From positions 200,470,341 to 200,534,340 of the forward strand of contig NC_081408.1 in assembly GCF_030272615.1 (NCBI RefSeq): 64,000 bases of DNA. The letters run 5' to 3'. The notes under the pieces were generated by a model that saw nothing but the letters and a program-made list of their open reading frames with translations, did no database searches and was not told the origin of the DNA. The position numbers and the translations under genes were made by a program. Of this stretch, positions 35,801 to 46,537 are shown piece by piece; the first letter of the stretch is position 1, and each line of letters opens with the position of its first letter. The stretch comes from Cryptomeria japonica. Its lineage: Eukaryota; Streptophyta; Pinopsida; Cupressales; Cupressaceae.

Positions 35801-37040
35801 CTGGCAGAACATTGATAGTATTCATCCCAGTCTCTCTAAGCTCAAAACCCAATTGTCTGCTATTTGGCTGAATAAGGAAGAGGATTCCCTGATTTGGAAA
35901 TATAACCCCAAAGGTATTTTTACTGTATCTTCTATGTATTGTATCCTCTCCCCCTCCCCTCCTATGAATCCCTTCTCGTCTAAAGCTTGGTTAAAAAGTC
36001 TCACTCCCAAAATCAATTTGTTCTTTTTGACTATTCTCCAGAATAAGATCCTTACTGTTGACAACCTAAAATGTAGAGGTTTTTCCCTTCCAAACAGGTG
36101 TGTGTTGTACTTTCAAAAGGAAGATTCAGTGGACCATCTTGCCCTCCACTGTTCTTTCTCAACCTCTATTTTGGAAAGCTTCCTCAAGAGCTTTAGTCTA
36201 GCTTGGGTGTTTCCTAGTAACATCAGAGATTTGTTCTCCTCCTGGCAAATTCATTGGACCAACTCTTTTCTGAGATGTATGTGGCAGCTCTCTCTTCCAC
36301 ACATTTTGTGGGGTCTTTGGAAGGAAACAAACAACTGAATATTTAGGGATGTGTCCTTAAATCAAGACATTGTTTTTCAGAAAATTCAGAGGGTTATTCA
36401 GGAAAATATGGGAACTATGGAAGTCTCTTGTTACTATAACAACTCCTTGGAGTCAAATATCTTAAGAGCTTGGAATATGAAGATCACTGATGGTCATAAT
36501 ATCAGTTATAATAAAAGGCTTGAAGTTAAATGGCAAACCCCTCCCCAAGGTTGGCTCAAAATCAATTTTGATGGAGAAGCCAAAGGAAACCCAGGTCCCT
36601 CAAGCTGTGGAGATATTCTCAGAGATGACAGAGGCATTTGCAAAGGTATGATTTCTATCCCTATTGGCATTCAAACCAATCAGAAAGCGGAAGCTATGGC
36701 AGCCCTTCAAGGCATTATTCTAGCCAAAAAATGGAACTGTCCCTATCTCTGGATAGAAGGGGATTCCAATAATATAATTAAGTGTCTCAATGGGACATCA
36801 AAGCCCTCTTGGTCGATTCACAATATAATTTTTTTTGCCATTGATATCATTAGAACCTTCAAAAAATGCCACATATCCCATATTTATCAGGAGGCCAACT
36901 GTTCTGCTGATTGGGCTGCAAACGTGGCAGTTAAGAAAGAGACAATTACCACGTGGACAGGTGAGAGCGGTCTCCCTGAAGATGTCAAACAAATCATAAT
37001 TAATGAAAAATATCGAAGTACCCCAAAGACTCTTGATTGA
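32854..37040 (+). pseudogene. LINE ORF2: endonuclease, reverse transcriptase, RNase H
   Basis: About 1395 codons. Order: APE-type endonuclease (about 32854-33530: SWNIRGLNNP, IFLIQETKM, NIYAPN, IMGDFNTP, RLDRAL); reverse transcriptase (about 34180-35000: FRPISLYNSFCKIISKVL, LDLSKAYDRVDW, ASRGLRQGDPISSILFIILV, VDDTIIM); zf-RVT (about 35980-36150, with WLKSLTPKINLF); RNase H (about 36560-36960, with INFDGEAKGNPGPSSCG, KAEAMAAL, IEGDS and ADWAAN, all catalytic acids kept). One frameshift near 34116 and about nine stops disrupt it. Several stops stand for Trp, as in VRF-stop-EDPWLF at 35682. Nicking and target-primed reverse transcription would be its role. Confidence 0.9.
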
Positions 37041-37251
37041 CAGGGCAATTATGATAAGTACTAAAGTAAGCACTTCGAGTTACTTCTATAATGAGGGAAT
37101 TACTCATTATAATATCAAAGCTAGCAGAACATGTGTTATAACCCATCAAAACATAATTGCTACGCATGCTTTCTGGGTTTATGTTTTAACTTTGAAAAAC
37201 TTTCTATTTCACCAGTTCTGTAGTCTAAACTTGACTGTGAGAAACGACACC
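37041..37251 (+). other. Spacer between LINE ORF2 and ORF3
   Basis: 211 AT-rich bases without a supported frame. Confidence 0.5.
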
Positions 37252-38976
37252 ATGGGCAGAAACAGGAGAAAGTATGAGCCAAGTAGTTGCAAGGAGTGGA
37301 AACAGAAATAAGAGGTGTGGGAAATTTTGTAGAACGGTGGTCTTTCGAGCTTCATTGAGAGACTCCATGGTTGGGATGGAAAGATAACTAGCTTCTTCTA
37401 CAAAAATTGGAAGAAGGGCATGCTTAAAATGGGCGACCAGCTGGTGGAAATTGATGAAGACTTAATAGCTAAAGCAACGAGGCTCAAAAGGGAGGGCTAC
37501 AACTTCTACAGAGATAGGAAGGTCGGCAGGGAATCCATTGAAAGGTACTCGGTCACAGAGAAAGAGAAGAAAAGACTAGTAAAGTTGAGTAAAACCTATT
37601 ACCCGCCTAGGGCTTTTGCAAAACCCTGGCGAGAAATTCTCTTTGTTTTAATGAGATATATAACGCTAGATGGTAGGTTTATGAAAGTGTATGGGTATCA
37701 TTTTTTCCTCTTAAATCATTTTAGGCATAATGATAAGGTGAATTTCCCTTACTTCTTGCTTTGTTCTATGAATGCCTCCCTAAAAGCCTATAAAGAAAAT
37801 CCTCGAGGTGATACTGCAATGCACCAGGGACTTATGGTGCTCATTTATGACCATTTAAAGGCCAGTAAAATCAACCGAATGCAGCTCTCTATGGATTTGG
37901 AAGATGATTTGTCAGATTCTAATTTTTCAGAGGAGGAGGAATCAGACAATGATTCCTCAACTAATAATGAGGCAAGCTCTGATGACTCAGAGTATGAGAG
38001 TAGTAAGAAGAGGAAATCAAGACCCTCTTCTTCTAAGAGAAAAAAACCCCAAAGCAAACCCTTGATTAGTATTTCTTTAGAAGAAGAGTACTCTGATGTC
38101 CCTAAGGAGAAGAAGAACCCTAAGGGGGTGCTGAAGGAAAAAAGTAAGAACCAAGTCCAGCCTAGGAAGAAGCAAAAGAAAATAGAGGAGATTGGCAAAG
38201 AACTGGAGGAGACCGGCAAGGAACCGGAAGAGGACAAGCAAACAAGGGCCTTGGAAGTTGAATAAAGCCTATATGTGGAGACTATGGAGGAGACTCTCAG
38301 GGCCATCGATACTATTTCTTCCCTCCATATTTCTTAAGATGAACAGACAACCCCTGGAAAAGTGACTCCCTCTCCTGGTCCACCTCTCGAGGCCTTGAAG
38401 GGTTTTATGAAAACCATAGAATGGATTATTGATGGGAATAAGAAAATTGCGGATGAGTACAAAAAACTCTGCAATAGAGTCTTGATACTGGAGACTATTA
38501 ACATTGGAGAGGGGAACACTATGGCTGATTATATTGAAGATCTAAAGAACACAATTGCTAAAGCGGAAGACATCAGAGATGCCTTTAATCCCCAGTTTGA
38601 AAAAATTGAAAAGGAGATACAGGATAGAAAGACCCTAGAGGAAACTAGTGAAAAATTGCTCTCAGACACAGTTGCCAAAGTGGACAAGATAGAGGAGTGC
38701 CTCAAGAACATTGTGGATTAGAGCCTCAACACTTTGAAAATCTCAGCCAACAACACCCTTACCCTCATCAGCAAGCTTGATGATGAAAAGGAAACCCAGG
38801 AAATTGACCTAGATGCAGAAGGAACAGGGGAAGCCCAAGGTCCCAGAACCCGCACCCATGGAAAGAGGAAGGAAAAGAAAGTGAATAAGGACCTGGAGGA
38901 GCTAAAAGAAGTTGGGGCGACCTATGATGAGCTGGTGACTAAGGCAGAGGATCTACTAAAGAAAATTACTATGTAG
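37252..38976 (+). pseudogene. LINE ORF3: unidentified protein with acidic middle and coiled coil
   Basis: A single frame of about 574 codons with no frameshift and four stops (37309, 38263, 38335, 38719) runs from an ATG 211 bases after ORF2. Residues about 25-210 form a compact region (FIERLHGWDGKITSFFYKNW, LIAKATRLKREGYNFYRD, ILFVLMRYITLDGRFMKVYG, YHFFLLNHFRH) that resembles N-terminal regions of uncharacterised transposon-associated plant proteins; I cannot name the family. Residues 215-260 are Ser/Asp/Glu-rich and 260-330 Lys-rich. The C-terminal half is strongly charged and helical, probably coiled coil (NTIAKAEDIRDAFNPQFEKI). It lies inside the LINE TSDs, before the 3' tail, so it moved with the element. 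Plant L1 elements normally have two frames. Function unknown. Confidence 0.7.
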
Positions 38977-39137
38977 TGTCTCTTTGGGTTTTTTGTTGTT
39001 TTTTGTTGTTTAGCTATTTTTTCTGTTCGCTGGTCTTTTGACCAGTCGCTTTGTATGTGGACTCTATTTTCTCAGCTTTCTTTATAACTATGTTGTAATG
39101 GTTTTGGGTCCTTAAAACCTATTTTTCAATCAATCAG
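38977..39137 (+). other. LINE 3' UTR with hairpin and non-poly(A) tail
   Basis: 161 T-rich bases. A perfect inverted repeat CTGGTC-TTTT-GACCAG (39030-39045) forms a 6-bp stem. The end is CAATCAATCAG next to the TSD. Such a stem may be the RNA feature the LINE enzyme recognises; this is inference. Confidence 0.6.
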
Positions 39138-39154
39138 AACATCTATATGGTTTG
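39138..39154. repeat. LINE TSD, right copy
   Basis: Second copy of AACATCTATATGGTTTG. Confidence 0.92.
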
Positions 39155-41450
39155 CTTTCATTATAATAACCAAGAAATATTCCTTCATCACTTCTAGGAT
39201 CAAATTTCCCAATATTATCATCTCTCCTAATATTAAATTTCCTACCAAAAATTCTGAAATACTTAACTGTAGGTGTATTTCCAAACCATAAGTCATAAGG
39301 TGTCTTACCGGTTTCTCCTTTTATATGTACTCTATTGAATGTATAAATCATTGTACTAACTTCTTCTCCCTAATAGATATAAGGTAGATTAGCTTCCATC
39401 ACCATTGTTCTAGAAGCATCCAATATAGTTATATTCTTCCTTTCCACAACTCCATTCTGCTAAGGTGTCCGGGGAACAGAAAATTGTCTTCTTATACCAT
39501 TATTGTCACAAATATTATTAAGCTCACTAGATGTGAATTCTCCACCATGATCTGATCTCAAACATTTAATCTTTAATCCTATCTCAGCTTCCACTTTAGC
39601 CTTAAAGATTTTAAACTTTTCAAATGCTTCAGATTTTTCTCTCAAAAAAGTAACCCACATCATTCTAGAATAATCATTAATGATTAGCATGAAATGTGTA
39701 TCACCATGAAAACTTTTAACTCTAGAAAGGCCACACAAATCAGTATGAATAATATAAAGAACATCATTTGATTTTTCTTGTATACTCCTAAAAGAAGTTC
39801 TTACTTGTTTACCCATTTGACATTCTTTACATACCAGATTATAGGGCTTCATAATCTTAGGTATATCCCTAACTTCCTTAGTTGAACTGATCTTCACAAT
39901 GCAATAAAAATTCACATGACACAGTCTTGTATGCCATAGCCAACTCTCATCAATCTATGTAATCAAACATGTCTTCTCACTAGAGTTCAAATTAAATATA
40001 TTACCTTTTGTTTGTGTACCGATTGTAATCTCCAAGCCAGATCTATTAATGAGTTTGGATTTTCCATCCTTGAACTGTAATTGAAATCCCTTATCTACCA
40101 ATTGTCCTACACTCAAAATATTATGCCCCAAAACTTCAACAGAATAAACATTGTCAGTAATGTTCTTACTATCCAATGATATAGTTCCTTTTCCTTTGAT
40201 TATACATGCTTTGTCATCTCCAAATCTAATTAGTCCACCATCAAATTCTTGCAAAGACAAAAACTTCCCTTTATCTCTAGTCATATGATGTGAACAACCA
40301 CTGTTAATTACCCATTCATCCTTGTCCTCAATTTTAGTATCCAATGCCTTCTCCTCAGGTACATTCTCTTCCAATGCCAGATCATCTTCCTTGATAGCCA
40401 AGAATACCCATTCTTTTCCATTGTTGGATCCACTAGTAGAGTCTTCTATCAGTTCATCATCTAAATTAGTAATGCCTTCCCCATCTACTATGTAGCATGA
40501 TTTGTCTCTATTTTTCTTGTATTTATACTTGTTCTGATATCCAAGGTTAGGCTTAAATGATCTTTTAACTCTTTCTTCAAATCTTGAATTTCTTTCAGGA
40601 TATCTACATGCAAAATGACCAATCTTATTACATGCAAAACATTTAAAAGGTGATTTTTGTTCATACTTACTTCTTACCAATCCTTTTGGTACTCTTCTAG
40701 CAAATAGTTCTTCAATTTGCTCAAACTTATCATATTCTCTCTTCATATCTTCTAATTCCTTTGCATATAAATCTTTCCAGTCTTGCTTACTGGTTGTAGA
40801 TGTAGATGCATGAAAAGCTGGTTCAGTCTTCATAGCTCCAGAAGGTCCAAATTCCTCAAGCTCAAAAGAAGATAGTTAACCAACTAGAGTATATCTATTG
40901 ACAGATGTATTAGCCATTGTTCTCAATTAATAAATGGTAGTAGCCTTCATTTTGTAAGACAATGGTAGGGCTCTAAGGACATTAGAAACAATTTCATCTT
41001 CGCTCTGAGTTCCACCACAACATTGAATTCCCATAACAATCTCATTTACCCTTTCCATCAATGCAGTAATCCTTTCATCTTCTTCCATCTTCAGGTTTTC
41101 ATATCTCACCCGGTAACCATAAAGTTTAGCAATCTTCATGATAGGGTCACCTTCATTAAGAGTCTACAACTTATCCCATCTAGCCTTTCTAGATGATTTG
41201 TCTATCAATCCCATTATTTTTTGATAAAAAAGTGCATACAAGAGGGCTTCTCTTGCTCTACAATCATTCTCAATCTCCTTTTCCTGGTTATCCAGAGAAG
41301 GATTACTAGATCTCAGATTAAAGGGTGTGACACCATTCTGTGTGATCTCCCAAATCTCCTTGCTAAGATATCTCAGATGAGCCTCAAAATATCTCCAAAA
41401 GAACTAGATGAACTTGAATTGCTAGTCGCAATAGGATCTTCCTCAAGTGG
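39138..41450 (-). pseudogene. gag-pol: Copia gag, protease and integrase (element D)
   Basis: Read right to left on the minus strand. Gag (41450-40840) has KIAKLYGYRVRYENLKM and MERVNEIVMGIQCCGG; its first part looks shortened. A zinc knuckle near 40665-40615 (CFACNKIGHFACRYPER) has lost its last Cys. Protease has WVINSGCSHHMT (normally DSG; Asp to Asn) near 40320. The pre-integrase part has CKECQMGKQ; the integrase core has HTDLCG, INDYSRMMWVTF, RSDHGGEFTS, then KTPYDLWFGNTP and FDPRSDEGIFLGY. At least four stops or frameshifts break it. The integrase end is cut by the LINE and resumes left of 31089. Confidence 0.88.
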
Positions 41451-41476
41451 TTAAGCTTTTTGTAATGAGGACCAAA

Positions 41477-41488
41477 TCTCTGATACCA
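41477..41488 (-). other. Primer-binding site of element D
   Basis: TGGTATCAGAGA on the minus strand, two bases after the LTR, matches the 3' end complement of initiator tRNA-Met at 11 of 12 bases. It is the usual copia primer site. Confidence 0.8.
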
Positions 41489-41490
41489 AT

Positions 41491-42689
41491 TGTTAGACAA
41501 TTCAGATAACTAGAAGTCAACTGAAAGGGGGGGTGAATTGGTTGTCACAAATTACCAGAAGTATTAGCAATTAAAATTTGATACTAGAACCCAAAACAAT
41601 ATTATCAGAATAGTAGTTAATCCAATTAAGCATAAACAACAATCACAGAATAAAATCCATCAACACAACACCAATATTTGTACATGGAAAAATCGATAAA
41701 GGAAAAATCCACGATGGGAAGCCTACCCATAGTTAGATAATACTTATGCAGTATGTGAATTACAATGCAAGGGCTTGCACTTGCGGGAAGGCCAATAACC
41801 TAGAGAACATTTCTCATCACCAAAGGAGCCTCACTGACTACATATAAATATAGACTATGATCTCGATAAGTGTTGAAATGCAAAACATAGCATCTCCTAT
41901 GCCTGAGTATAGTTCCAGTTAAGCTCAATAACAGAGGACTAAATCCTCTTACATAAACCCAATTCGATCTCCAATAATCAACCAACTCCTCTGCTTGAAT
42001 GATATTACATTATTTTTACATTACATTTCTTGGTCATGACCTCTTACATTAACCATGATGATCTACAATGAGATCTTAAATCTATTTATACAAAACCTCG
42101 ACCATAAAAAATAAAGTCAGCCAACAGACAATAAACTAATTACATAATTACAAATCATGTCAGCCTTAGAACAAACAAATAATATCAACACATAAGACAT
42201 CCCATAAATACATCAAGAGGTCATATCCACACATTACATTAAAGTCAGTTCATAACCTAGATCAACAGGGACCAAGTATAGGTCCACATGCTTCAACAAT
42301 GATATCCAACCACCAAGTCTCGAACATGATCACCAACAACATCTTGAAACTATATCAGAAGTGGCACCAACACCATTTATGCAATTCATTGAAGATCTCC
42401 ATCAAAAGTTCTATCGATGAAACCCTTACCGGAGCCAAAAACCAATCTTCTAAGCAAGAAGGATAGCATCTGATCTCTAGACCAAAACCAACTGACCAAG
42501 TATGAGTATAAGTATTATGAACAAGCCAATTCCATCACCAGACTATACTAGAGCCTACTAGATCATACTAGATCCAAGTTAACCAGAAACCACTCAGCCT
42601 ACCGAGACCAGAAAGGTGCTGGTAAAGCATCCAAATAGCTAGTGTTGACATCAATACAACACATAATCAATTCCACCAAATGGCCAACA
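41491..42689 (-). repeat. Element D 5' LTR
   Basis: 1199 bases with minus-strand ends TGTTGGCCATTTGG and GTCTAACA. The right end is set where the RT of element E stops being readable (ACCACTTTGTGCC at 42689). It is related to F's LTR (45007-46242), sharing the phrase ATTGATGTCAACACTAGCT near the start. CCACT (42690-42694) is the presumed TSD copy. Confidence 0.8.
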
Positions 42690-45006
42690 CCACTTTGTGC
42701 CAATAATGTTCTTGTCTTCAGGTCTAGGAACTAATTCTGAAGTCTTATTCTTCTCAATCTACTGCAGTTCCTCTTCCATTGCATCCACTCATTTCTAACT
42801 TTTGTTGGCCTCATTAAATGTTTTGGGTTCCATTTCAATCATGAGGGATAAATTGACTTGTTCATCATTCTGGGCAAGTCTCCTTCTGGTCTAGACGTCG
42901 TCATTCTTATTGTGTATGATTTGATCTTTTGTGTGAATTTTATGCACATATTGGTTGGGGGACTTATTTGATGTTGCATTTGGTCATTGTCACTCTACAC
43001 TTTATTTTCATCACCAATATCATTATACCAGTTCACATGTTCTTGTCTTCCTTTATGCATATCCTCATCAACTCTTACATGCACACTCTCAATGACTCTT
43101 CTTAGTCTTTTGTCGTAGCATTTGTAGGCTTTGATATGAGTTGAGAAGCCTAAGAAGATACCTTCATCACTCCTAGAATCAAAGCTACCTAAGCCTTCCA
43201 CATCTCTCTTTATAAAGCATTTACTTCCAAACACTTTGACGTACTTAACTGATGGCTTCTGGTCATACCATAATTCATAAGTTAGCATTCTGTTGTGTGT
43301 TCCCAGTTGAACCTTGTTCAAGCTATATACAATAGTGTGAACTACTTCCTTCCAGTATGTATCCAGTATGTTTTCCTCAATTAGCATGGTTCTTTCCATC
43401 TCCTTGACTATTATGTTTTTCCTTTCTACAACACAATTTTGCGGTGGTATTCTTGGCATTGGATATTGTCTTCTTATTACATGTTTGTCATAGTAATCTT
43501 CAAACTTATTTGATATGAACTCTCTAGCCCATTCTAATCTTTTATATTTCAGCTTGCAACCACTTTTCCTCTCAACCATCTTTCAAAAAATATTGAATCT
43601 TTTAAAGGCTTGAGATTTGTCCTATAGGAAAGTGACCCATGTCATTCTTGAAAAATCATCAAGGAGGAGCATGAAGTATCTTTCATTGGCTAGAACTCTT
43701 GTTCTGGTTGGTTCACATACATCAATATGCACCAATTCAAGTGGCCTTGAAGTATTACGTTCTTTAAAATTAATGCTCAACTTAGTTTTCTTTCCTCTTA
43801 CACATCCATCACAAAATATGCTTACCGGTTTGGTGATTGGTGGTATATATCTGACAGAGTTTGTTTTACTTACTGCAACTAGATTATCAAAATTTACATG
43901 ACATAATCTCTTGTGCCATAACTAGCTCTCATCCACTTGTCCCATCATGCATTGGGACTCAAAGAATTCCTTCAGATTGTAGAAATTTCCATCTATTCTC
44001 TTCCCTTCTACAACAATCTGATTGGTACTCTCTTTTCTTATCTGGCAACCGGTAGAGTCAAAAGTGAATTTGTAACCTTTATCACACATTTGACTTACAC
44101 TTAGTAAATTTTTCTTTAAACCTTCCACATAATATACATCATGGGCCTTCAATTTGCCATCTATATTCAGAGTGCATTTTCCTTTTATCTTGATGGAGGA
44201 GTTGTCTCCAAATCTTACTAAGCCTTCATTCCAATCTTCTAGATTAATGAATTTCTTTTTGTCAGCGATCATGTGATTGGAACATCCACTGTCTACAACC
44301 CATAAATTCCTCCTTTCTGCATGCAGGGCAATCTGCACAATCAGACTTGATTATGCCTTATTCTTGTCTTTTTCAACCCAACCAGTTTATCTTCCTTCTT
44401 CTTGTCTGCTGCAATTTCATATTCTAGTTTAACTACTAGTTCATGATCCGGTATTGACTTCTTTATCTTGGTTGTCTTGAGTTTGCAATGTTTTGCAATG
44501 TGCCCAAACTTCTGACAATTATAACAGTTTATATTAACATTAAATGATGAATCTTTAAAACTATTGTAGGACACCAATTGACTTCTGCTACATTCAAAAT
44601 TTCTATGAATAGATCCATTACACTGATAACAAATAAAATCCATACCCCGAAGTGCAAAAAAAGAATTTCTACTCTCAAAACTAACAAGGGGCTTATTCAT
44701 CAGTCTACAATCGACAACTCTATGTCCAAGCTTATCACACCGGTAGCAATAACGTTGGAAATTGGGTACATACCAGTCTTAATGCTTTGGACAGACAAAC
44801 CTTTGTCTCACTGGATATCTTCCTCATTCTATTAATTCTATTGAATCCTTCATTATCCACCTCAGGCTTTCCTTTATGATTTTAATACCGTTAATGTGTG
44901 TGACCTTTTTAGTTGTGAGAATTTTGGTTCACAGACTAATTTCTTAAAGCCTCAGCATAGATCTTCTTATCGGTATCTTTGCTGACTGTAAAGGTTTGTT
45001 TCTCTT
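42690..45006 (-). pseudogene. gag-pol: Copia gag-protease-integrase-RT fragment (element E)
   Basis: Minus strand, right to left: gag C-terminal part with three CCHC-type knuckles (CYRCDKLGHRVVDCR near 44750; CYQCNGSIHRNFEC; CYNCQKFGHIAKHC, 44700-44341), protease (WVVDSGCSNHM near 44310), a pre-integrase part, integrase (43579-42995: KRLEWAREFISNKF, YPMPRIPPQNCVVERKNI, GIFLGFSTHIKAYKCYDKR), and the beginning of RT (EEELQ-stop-IEKN near 42770) up to 42690. D's LTR cuts it there; F's LTR cuts gag at 45006. It is a different copia lineage from D and F. Frameshifts and stops show it is dead. Confidence 0.85.
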
Positions 45007-46242
45007 TCTTGGCATTATGGATGAATTTATTATGTGTTGCATTGATGTTTTGTCATTGATGTCAACACTAGCTGTTATGGTTGGTTATCGGTAGATAGGT
45101 TTTGGTTACTGGTACAAGATCTAGTGTTAGTGACAGAAGAGACTATTTGTTGGACACTTCTGATATGTTTGGATCAATGGAGTATGTTTGGTTTTATGTG
45201 TTATATTCTCCTAAAGCATGTTTTGGTCAGATGGCATTGACTTGGTAATCGGATGGTATCATACACTCTTGTAAACCCTTATCGGCATTAGTTTAAGGTT
45301 TAACCGACAGAGCTTTCATTGAGGAATCTTAAGAGGATGCATAAGTGGTGTTGGTGCAGATTCTAGACGGATTTCAAGATGTTGAAGATGTTCTTTGTTC
45401 ATGCTTCAACTGCTTGAAGACATTACTTTGGCATAGTGGACCCAGAATAAGTCTGATACCTATCTAGGTTATAGACTAGTATCATGTTAACATGTACTCT
45501 ACACATTACTAGGATGTTTCAAGATGTTCTATGGATTAGTTATTGTTGTTTTGGTCTTAAGATGGCATGGAATATCATTGTATTATGGACTTATGTAATG
45601 ATCTTATTGTAATATCTTTTAGGTGGCCAACCTAATTGGTTTAGGCCTTAGGATTGTTATAAAATGATGTAAGATCTCATTATAGATCATATGATGGGAA
45701 TGAAAAGATGTTTGTGGTATTGAAATGTAATACATATGCAAAGGAGATGTGGCCAATCATAGGTGATCAAATTGGGATTAAGGAAGAGGTCAAAGGCCTT
45801 CGGTATTGAGCTTAACTAGGACTCTAATCAGGCATGATAGATGCTATCTCTAGTAGTTAGTTATTCTGGATTGTTGTCCATTTATCTTGAGATGGTTGTT
45901 GCCTTTCTATAGTCAGTGAGACTCTTTTGTAATGAACAATACACTCTAGGCAGTGTGCCTTCCTGCATGTGCAAGCCCCTCATTGTATCACATACTTTCT
46001 ACAAAAGTATCATCTAACTGTGGGTAGGATTACCACTATGGTTTTTTCCTTTCTGGGTTTTCCATGTACAAATCATGGGGTTATTTGGTATGGTTGCATT
46101 ATGTTGATTATCTATTTCATTGTTAAGTTGTATTGTTTACCAGTATCTATTTCTTCTTTACCAATACTTAAGTGGATTTAGTGATATAATCTGTCAACAA
46201 CTGATTCACCCCCCCTCTCAGTTGTTCACTAGTTATCCTAAA
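45007..46242 (+). repeat. Element F 5' LTR
   Basis: Aligned with the reverse complement of D's LTR; the start is eroded (TCTTGGCATT where D has TGTTGGCCATT). It ends near AGTTATCCTAAA just before a decayed primer site. About 1.24 kb, one family with D but older-looking. Exact ends are uncertain by a few bases. Confidence 0.7.
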
Positions 46243-46244
46243 AA

Positions 46245-46256
46245 TTAGTATCAAAG
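46245..46256 (+). other. Decayed primer-binding site of element F
   Basis: TTAGTATCAAAG corresponds to TTGGTATCAGAG of element D; both differences are G-to-A changes. Confidence 0.6.
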
Positions 46257-46301
46257 ATTTGTTCTTCTTTTGCAGAAGCTTAACGTCTTGAGGTAGATCC
46301 T

Positions 46302-46537
46302 ATGGTAGCTAACACTTCAAATCCACTGGCAACTATTTTCAGAAGAGAAATCCCTAAGCTCGATGGAACAAATTATGGGATATGGAAAATTCAAATGGAG
46401 ACTCATATTAGATGTCTTGGCAAGGATATTTGGGAGATCACTGAGAAAAGATACACACCTTATGATATGGCATCTGGAATTCCTGCTCTTGCAAACTTGG
46501 ATAAGAATATTTTCAATGAATGCAGAGCTAGAGAAGC
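46302..46537 (+). pseudogene. gag: Copia gag N-terminal part (element F)
   Basis: 79 open codons from an ATG: FRREIPKLDGTNYGIWKIQM (UBN2/DUF4219-type gag start), GKDIWEITEKRYTPYD and NIFNECRAREA. Element G is inserted directly after AREA; the frame continues at 57962 with ALLCALIDQQIM. Element D keeps this site uninterrupted (CRAREALLYAL, near 41255), which fixes the insertion point. Confidence 0.85.
46533..46537. repeat. TSD of element G, left copy
   Basis: GAAGC; the right copy at 57962-57966 is AAAGC. One transition separates them. Confidence 0.8.

Larger units (their letters stand above)
31090..39137 (+). mobile_element. L1-type LINE with three long reading frames
   Basis: 8048 bases between perfect 17-bp TSDs, inserted in element D by target-primed reverse transcription. 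It holds ORF1 (DUF4283 plus zinc knuckle), ORF2 (endonuclease, RT, zf-RVT, RNase H) and an unexpected ORF3. The first ATG is only 12 bases after the 5' junction, so the copy is full length or almost so. The 3' end has no poly(A); it ends TTTTTCAATCAATCAG. All three frames carry nonsense codons and ORF1/ORF2 also carry frameshifts, so this copy is dead. Confidence 0.9.
29737..42689 (-). mobile_element. Element D: Ty1/copia retrotransposon, interrupted by a LINE
   Basis: Minus-strand copia element with its 5' LTR at 41491-42689, gag to integrase at 41450-39138, and integrase tail to RT at 31089-29737. The two coding parts are separated by a LINE (31090-39137) with matching 17-bp TSDs. The left side is cut in the RT/RNase H region by element C, so the 3' LTR lies outside the window. 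D is inserted in the RT region of copia element E. Confidence 0.85.

Noticed and set aside
37252-38976. ORF3 as an independent host gene or separate element inside the LINE
   Set aside because: No TSD, terminal repeat or intron is seen around it and it lies before the LINE 3' tail, so it is treated as part of the LINE pending copy comparison.
41221-41454. 77-codon plus-strand frame; also 43617-43901 and 44578-44835
   Set aside because: These are shadows of minus-strand copia gag and integrase.
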